Assembly (NCBI GenBank): GCA_013042255.1
Contig: JABDQK010000077.1
Coordinates: 1-15,338 of the forward strand
Direction: 5' to 3'
Length of the DNA: 15,338 nt
From: Flavobacteriaceae bacterium
Lineage (GTDB): Bacteria > Bacteroidota > Bacteroidia > Flavobacteriales > Flavobacteriaceae
Both the position numbers and the translations under genes were made by a program. A model generated the notes under the pieces. The model worked only from the letters and a program-made list of their open reading frames with translations. It searched no databases and was not told where the DNA came from. Positions 12,707-15,338 of this stretch are shown in pieces (positions within the stretch are counted from its first letter, which is position 1; each line of letters starts with the position of its first letter).

Positions 12707-14575
12707 CTACTGCTGTTCGGCCAGCCAGAGATTGTTACTGATCCCGATATCCGCCATCAGTTGTGAAGGGTCAATGACCACTGCCTTAATACTGGAAACG
12801 GGCTTGCTAAGCTCGAAACTGTATTCGGGATAGGCCCAGGGCCAATCTTCCAATACAGTTCTTTTAACCTGCCCGTAAGGATTCTCTTTTTCCCCCCGCA
12901 TCATCCGCAAGGGAATGTAAATGGTTTCCTGGCTTCCGTCATTGTAGACCACAAGAATATCCAGAGGCATGGGCATAAGGCCTATGCGCTCGAGCACCAC
13001 CTCTGTGCCGGATCCGGCTTCATTTACAGCTTTGATCCCGTAATCAATTGTATTGGTAGTTTGAGTCCAGTCTGTTAGATACCAGTCGAGCTCCATTCCG
13101 GATATTTTCTCTGCAGTCCGCTTGATGTCGTTCGGGGTAGGGTGTTTAAATTTAAAATCGGCATAGTATTTTTTCAAAGTAGCCATCAACTTATCCTGCC
13201 CTATAATATATCCAAGCTGAGCCAGGAACACAGCTCCCTTGCTATAGGCTGAACGCCCATAGGCCGCATTTACTTCAAAACGGTCGGCATGGGTACTCTG
13301 TGGCTGTTCTTTCCCAGACTGAACCAGGTTGTAATAGCCCTCGTAAGAACCCTGAAACGGATTGGGCTTTTGTTGATTCATTATGGTGTTCATACAGAGA
13401 CTGGAAATAAACGAGGTAAAACCTTCATCCATCCATTCGTGTTTTGCTTCATTGGTAGCTAAGAGGTGCTGAAACCATGAGTGCGCCAATTCGTGTACCA
13501 TGACCCCAACAAGGCTTTCAAATTTTCGTTCTCCGGTTATCAGAGTGCTCATGGCGTATTCCATTCCGCCATCTCCGCCTTGTACCACTGAATATTGCTC
13601 GTATGGGTAAGGGCCGATATTTTCACTGAAGAACTTCATGGCCTCTGCTGTTTTGGGCTGAAGGTTTTTCCAGTTCTCCAGGATTTCAGCTTTGTCCTTA
13701 TAAAAAAAGTGTAATACAGGTCCGTCTTCCATCCGATAGGTATCGTGAATATAATCTGGATCTGCTGCCCACATAAAATCATGGACTTTAGGCGCCTTAA
13801 AGTGCCAGGTAAGGGTTTTTCCTTTCACCTTTTTCACTTTGGTTTCCGGCATTTGGTAGCCATGACCTATTTCATCCGGGTTTTGTAAATATCCGGTACC
13901 TCCGATGGTATAATCTTTGTCAAGGGTGATCTTCACATCAAAATCCCCCCAAATTCCGTGAAACTCCCTTGCGATATATGGATCGGCGTGCCAACCTTCA
14001 TAATCGTATTCAGCCAGCTTTGGATACCACTGACTCATGGATAAGGCAACTCCCTCCTTATTATTTCTGCCAGACCTCCTTATCTGCACCGGAACCTGCC
14101 CTTCAAAATCCATCTCAAAAGTGCTGGATGTATTGGGCGGAATAGGATGGTCGAGGTCTACAACAAGAACAGTACCTTCCAATTGGTAAGAAACCGACTT
14201 TCCATCCTGTGCCAGGGAAGAAGCCCTTAGATAACCTATCTCATCTGCCGATAGTGATGCAATCCTACTTTTATCAGCCTCCGTCATACGTTTGTCCGGA
14301 TCGGCGATAGTCTGCAACCTGATATCCATCTCACTTCCCGGCTGGAAAGCATTAAAATACATATGGTAGAATACCCTTTTAAGGGTGTCTGGAGAATTGT
14401 TGGTATACACCAGGCTTTGTGAGCCTGTATATCTGTACGTTTCCACGTCCATGTTCACCTCCATTGTATAATCAACAGCCTGTTGCCAGTACGAATGATT
14501 GCCTTGTGCATAACTAACTCCGGCCAGGAAAACCAGAACTATAGTGGCGGGTATAAACTTAAATTGCATTCTCAT
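12707..14575 (-). CDS. Exported M1-family zinc aminopeptidase
   Basis: This is a predicted secreted or periplasmic metalloaminopeptidase (gluzincin) that removes N-terminal residues from peptides; 622 residues. A signal peptide is evident: MRMQFKFIPATIVLVFLAGVSYAQ, with cleavage likely after about residue 23. The N-terminal beta domain is followed by the exopeptidase motif GGMEYAMST (336-344, Glu339). The zinc site is HELAHSWFQH (361-370: His361, catalytic Glu362, His365) with Glu384 in WMDEGFTSF as third ligand. Tyr444 in the AYSKG segment is in place for transition-state stabilisation. The last 110 residues form a beta-rich region with no recognisable type IX secretion sorting domain. The start lies 1 bp after the stop of the S8 peptidase gene, so both belong to one operon; an internal ATG at 14567-14569 could be the true start and keeps the signal peptide. 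Confidence 0.93.
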   Translation of the reverse strand: MRMQFKFIPATIVLVFLAGVSYAQGNHSYWQQAVDYTMEVNMDVETYRYTGSQSLVYTNNSPDTLKRVFYHMYFNAFQPGSEMDIRLQTIADPDKRMTEADKSRIASLSADEIGYLRASSLAQDGKSVSYQLEGTVLVVDLDHPIPPNTSSTFEMDFEGQVPVQIRRSGRNNKEGVALSMSQWYPKLAEYDYEGWHADPYIAREFHGIWGDFDVKITLDKDYTIGGTGYLQNPDEIGHGYQMPETKVKKVKGKTLTWHFKAPKVHDFMWAADPDYIHDTYRMEDGPVLHFFYKDKAEILENWKNLQPKTAEAMKFFSENIGPYPYEQYSVVQGGDGGMEYAMSTLITGERKFESLVGVMVHELAHSWFQHLLATNEAKHEWMDEGFTSFISSLCMNTIMNQQKPNPFQGSYEGYYNLVQSGKEQPQSTHADRFEVNAAYGRSAYSKGAVFLAQLGYIIGQDKLMATLKKYYADFKFKHPTPNDIKRTAEKISGMELDWYLTDWTQTTNTIDYGIKAVNEAGSGTEVVLERIGLMPMPLDILVVYNDGSQETIYIPLRMMRGEKENPYGQVKRTVLEDWPWAYPEYSFELSKPVSSIKAVVIDPSQLMADIGISNNLWLAEQQ

Positions 14576-14576
14576 A

Positions 14577-15338
14577 TTACGGTAATTTTACTTTAGAATC
14601 TGACACTTTTTGTGCCATGATAAGGGCGTTGTAGGCATTGACAATTTTTCCTGATCGGGAAAGCTGGTCGAAAGATCTGGACTTAGCAGGGTCTCCTGCC
14701 ACTACAACTGAAAGTTTAGTACTCAGGCCTGAATCCATCAGTATCTTCTTAACTTCAGTAGCAGAGAGTTTTGGGAAGTAAGACCTGATCAATGCGGCAA
14801 CTCCGCTAACCGCCGGGGCAGCCATTGAAGTCCCGCCCTGAAATTTGTACTCACTCCCTGGCATCGAAGAATACACCGAACCACCAGGTGCAAACACATC
14901 CACATTTCGCGACCCGAAATTAGAGAAGGAAGCCACCATTTCAGAACCATAAGTATCATTTATGGCCCCTACAGTGATCAGATTTTCGGCAAATTCCCGT
15001 TCCCCATTTTTGTGGTCATTTGGGTAATTGACGTTATTGGGATTATCCAGGTCTTTACCATCGTTACCAGCGGCATGTACAATTAGAACATCATTATCTG
15101 CAGCGTATTTGATGGCATCATACACCCATTCTGCTTTCGGACTAAATGATTTACCAAAACTACCATTGATGATTTTGGCTCCATTGTCTACGGCATATCT
15201 GATGGCCAGGGCCACATCTTTGTCATATTCGTCCCCATTTGGCACGGTCCTCACACTCATAATTTCAACATTGTTGGCTACCCCATTTGCCCCAAGGCCG
15301 TTATTCCGCTCCGCAGCAATGATACCGGCCACATGTGT
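14577..15338 (-). CDS. S8 subtilisin-like serine peptidase (partial, 5' end outside window)
   Basis: Only the C-terminal part of an exported subtilase is present; the frame is open through the window edge. The first visible residues are Thr-His followed by VAGIIAAE, the end of the HGTHVAGI motif with the catalytic His at 15333-15335. Further on are the oxyanion-hole Asn in VHAAGNDG (about codon 92 within the window) and the nucleophile Ser in GGTSMAAPAVSG (about codon 171), followed by the usual helix. The catalytic Asp and any propeptide or signal peptide lie outside. After the core come about 70 residues ending DSKVKLP; there is no type IX secretion sorting domain, so it is more likely periplasmic or anchored through its N-terminus. 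A GTG at 15330-15332 is not the real start. The M1 peptidase gene follows after 1 bp. Confidence 0.93.
   Translation of the reverse strand, partial: THVAGIIAAERNNGLGANGVANNVEIMSVRTVPNGDEYDKDVALAIRYAVDNGAKIINGSFGKSFSPKAEWVYDAIKYAADNDVLIVHAAGNDGKDLDNPNNVNYPNDHKNGEREFAENLITVGAINDTYGSEMVASFSNFGSRNVDVFAPGGSVYSSMPGSEYKFQGGTSMAAPAVSGVAALIRSYFPKLSATEVKKILMDSGLSTKLSVVVAGDPAKSRSFDQLSRSGKIVNAYNALIMAQKVSDSKVKLP

Noticed and set aside
15330..15332. GTG at 15332 as the start of the S8 peptidase
   Set aside because: It encodes the Val of the THVAGI catalytic-His motif; the frame continues past the window end.

Overview
The window looks like chromosomal DNA of a marine-type Flavobacteriaceae member (Bacteroidota). 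Reasons: the rnpA-S41 peptidase overlap, a GCS2-CBS fusion next to an AspA/AstE-like hydrolase, a short glucan phosphorylase of the Bacteroidota type, exported M1 and S8 peptidases, no strong Shine-Dalgarno sequences, and AT-rich spacers between coding DNA of moderate GC. This placement rests on protein resemblance, not on a marker gene. No rRNA, tRNA, CRISPR array, insertion sequence or phage gene was seen. It reads as ordinary core chromosome with some poorly characterised enzyme families.

Layout: (1) 1-370 is AT-rich and non-coding. (2) 371-2206 (+) holds rpiB, a His-rich cation diffusion facilitator and an ElaA-type GNAT acetyltransferase, closed by a terminator hairpin at 2198-2230. (3) 2257-2631 (-) is a small conserved-type hypothetical with a degenerate PD-(D/E)xK-like pattern. 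(4) 2738-7390 (-) is a likely four-gene operon. In transcription order it encodes a GT35 glucan phosphorylase-like protein, a PqqB-like metallo-beta-lactamase-fold lipoprotein, a fructosamine-kinase-family protein and a Gfo/Idh/MocA oxidoreductase. The first three genes are joined by a 4-bp overlap and a 3-bp gap. (5) 7538-9533 (-) holds rnpA and an overlapping S41 C-terminal processing peptidase. (6) 9653-12700 (+) is a two-gene unit: a GCS2 carboxylate-amine ligase with C-terminal CBS domains, then an aspartoacylase/succinylglutamate-desuccinylase-like metallohydrolase. (7) 12707-15338 (-) holds a subtilisin-like peptidase cut by the window edge and an M1 aminopeptidase 1 bp after it.

Working together: the two exported peptidases probably contribute to extracytoplasmic protein turnover. 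The CDF exports divalent metal. The four-gene operon combines glucan recognition, a lipoprotein hydrolase, a sugar-amine kinase and a sugar-type dehydrogenase, which suggests carbohydrate salvage or deglycation. The phosphorylase-like member has Ser at the position normally held by the pyridoxal-phosphate lysine, so its activity is doubtful. The ligase/amidohydrolase pair could make and break an amide-linked metabolite. These last two loci are the most interesting parts of the window. Several palindromes in the spacers (7449-7468, 9574-9587, 9594-9620, 2702-2736) are candidate regulatory sites.
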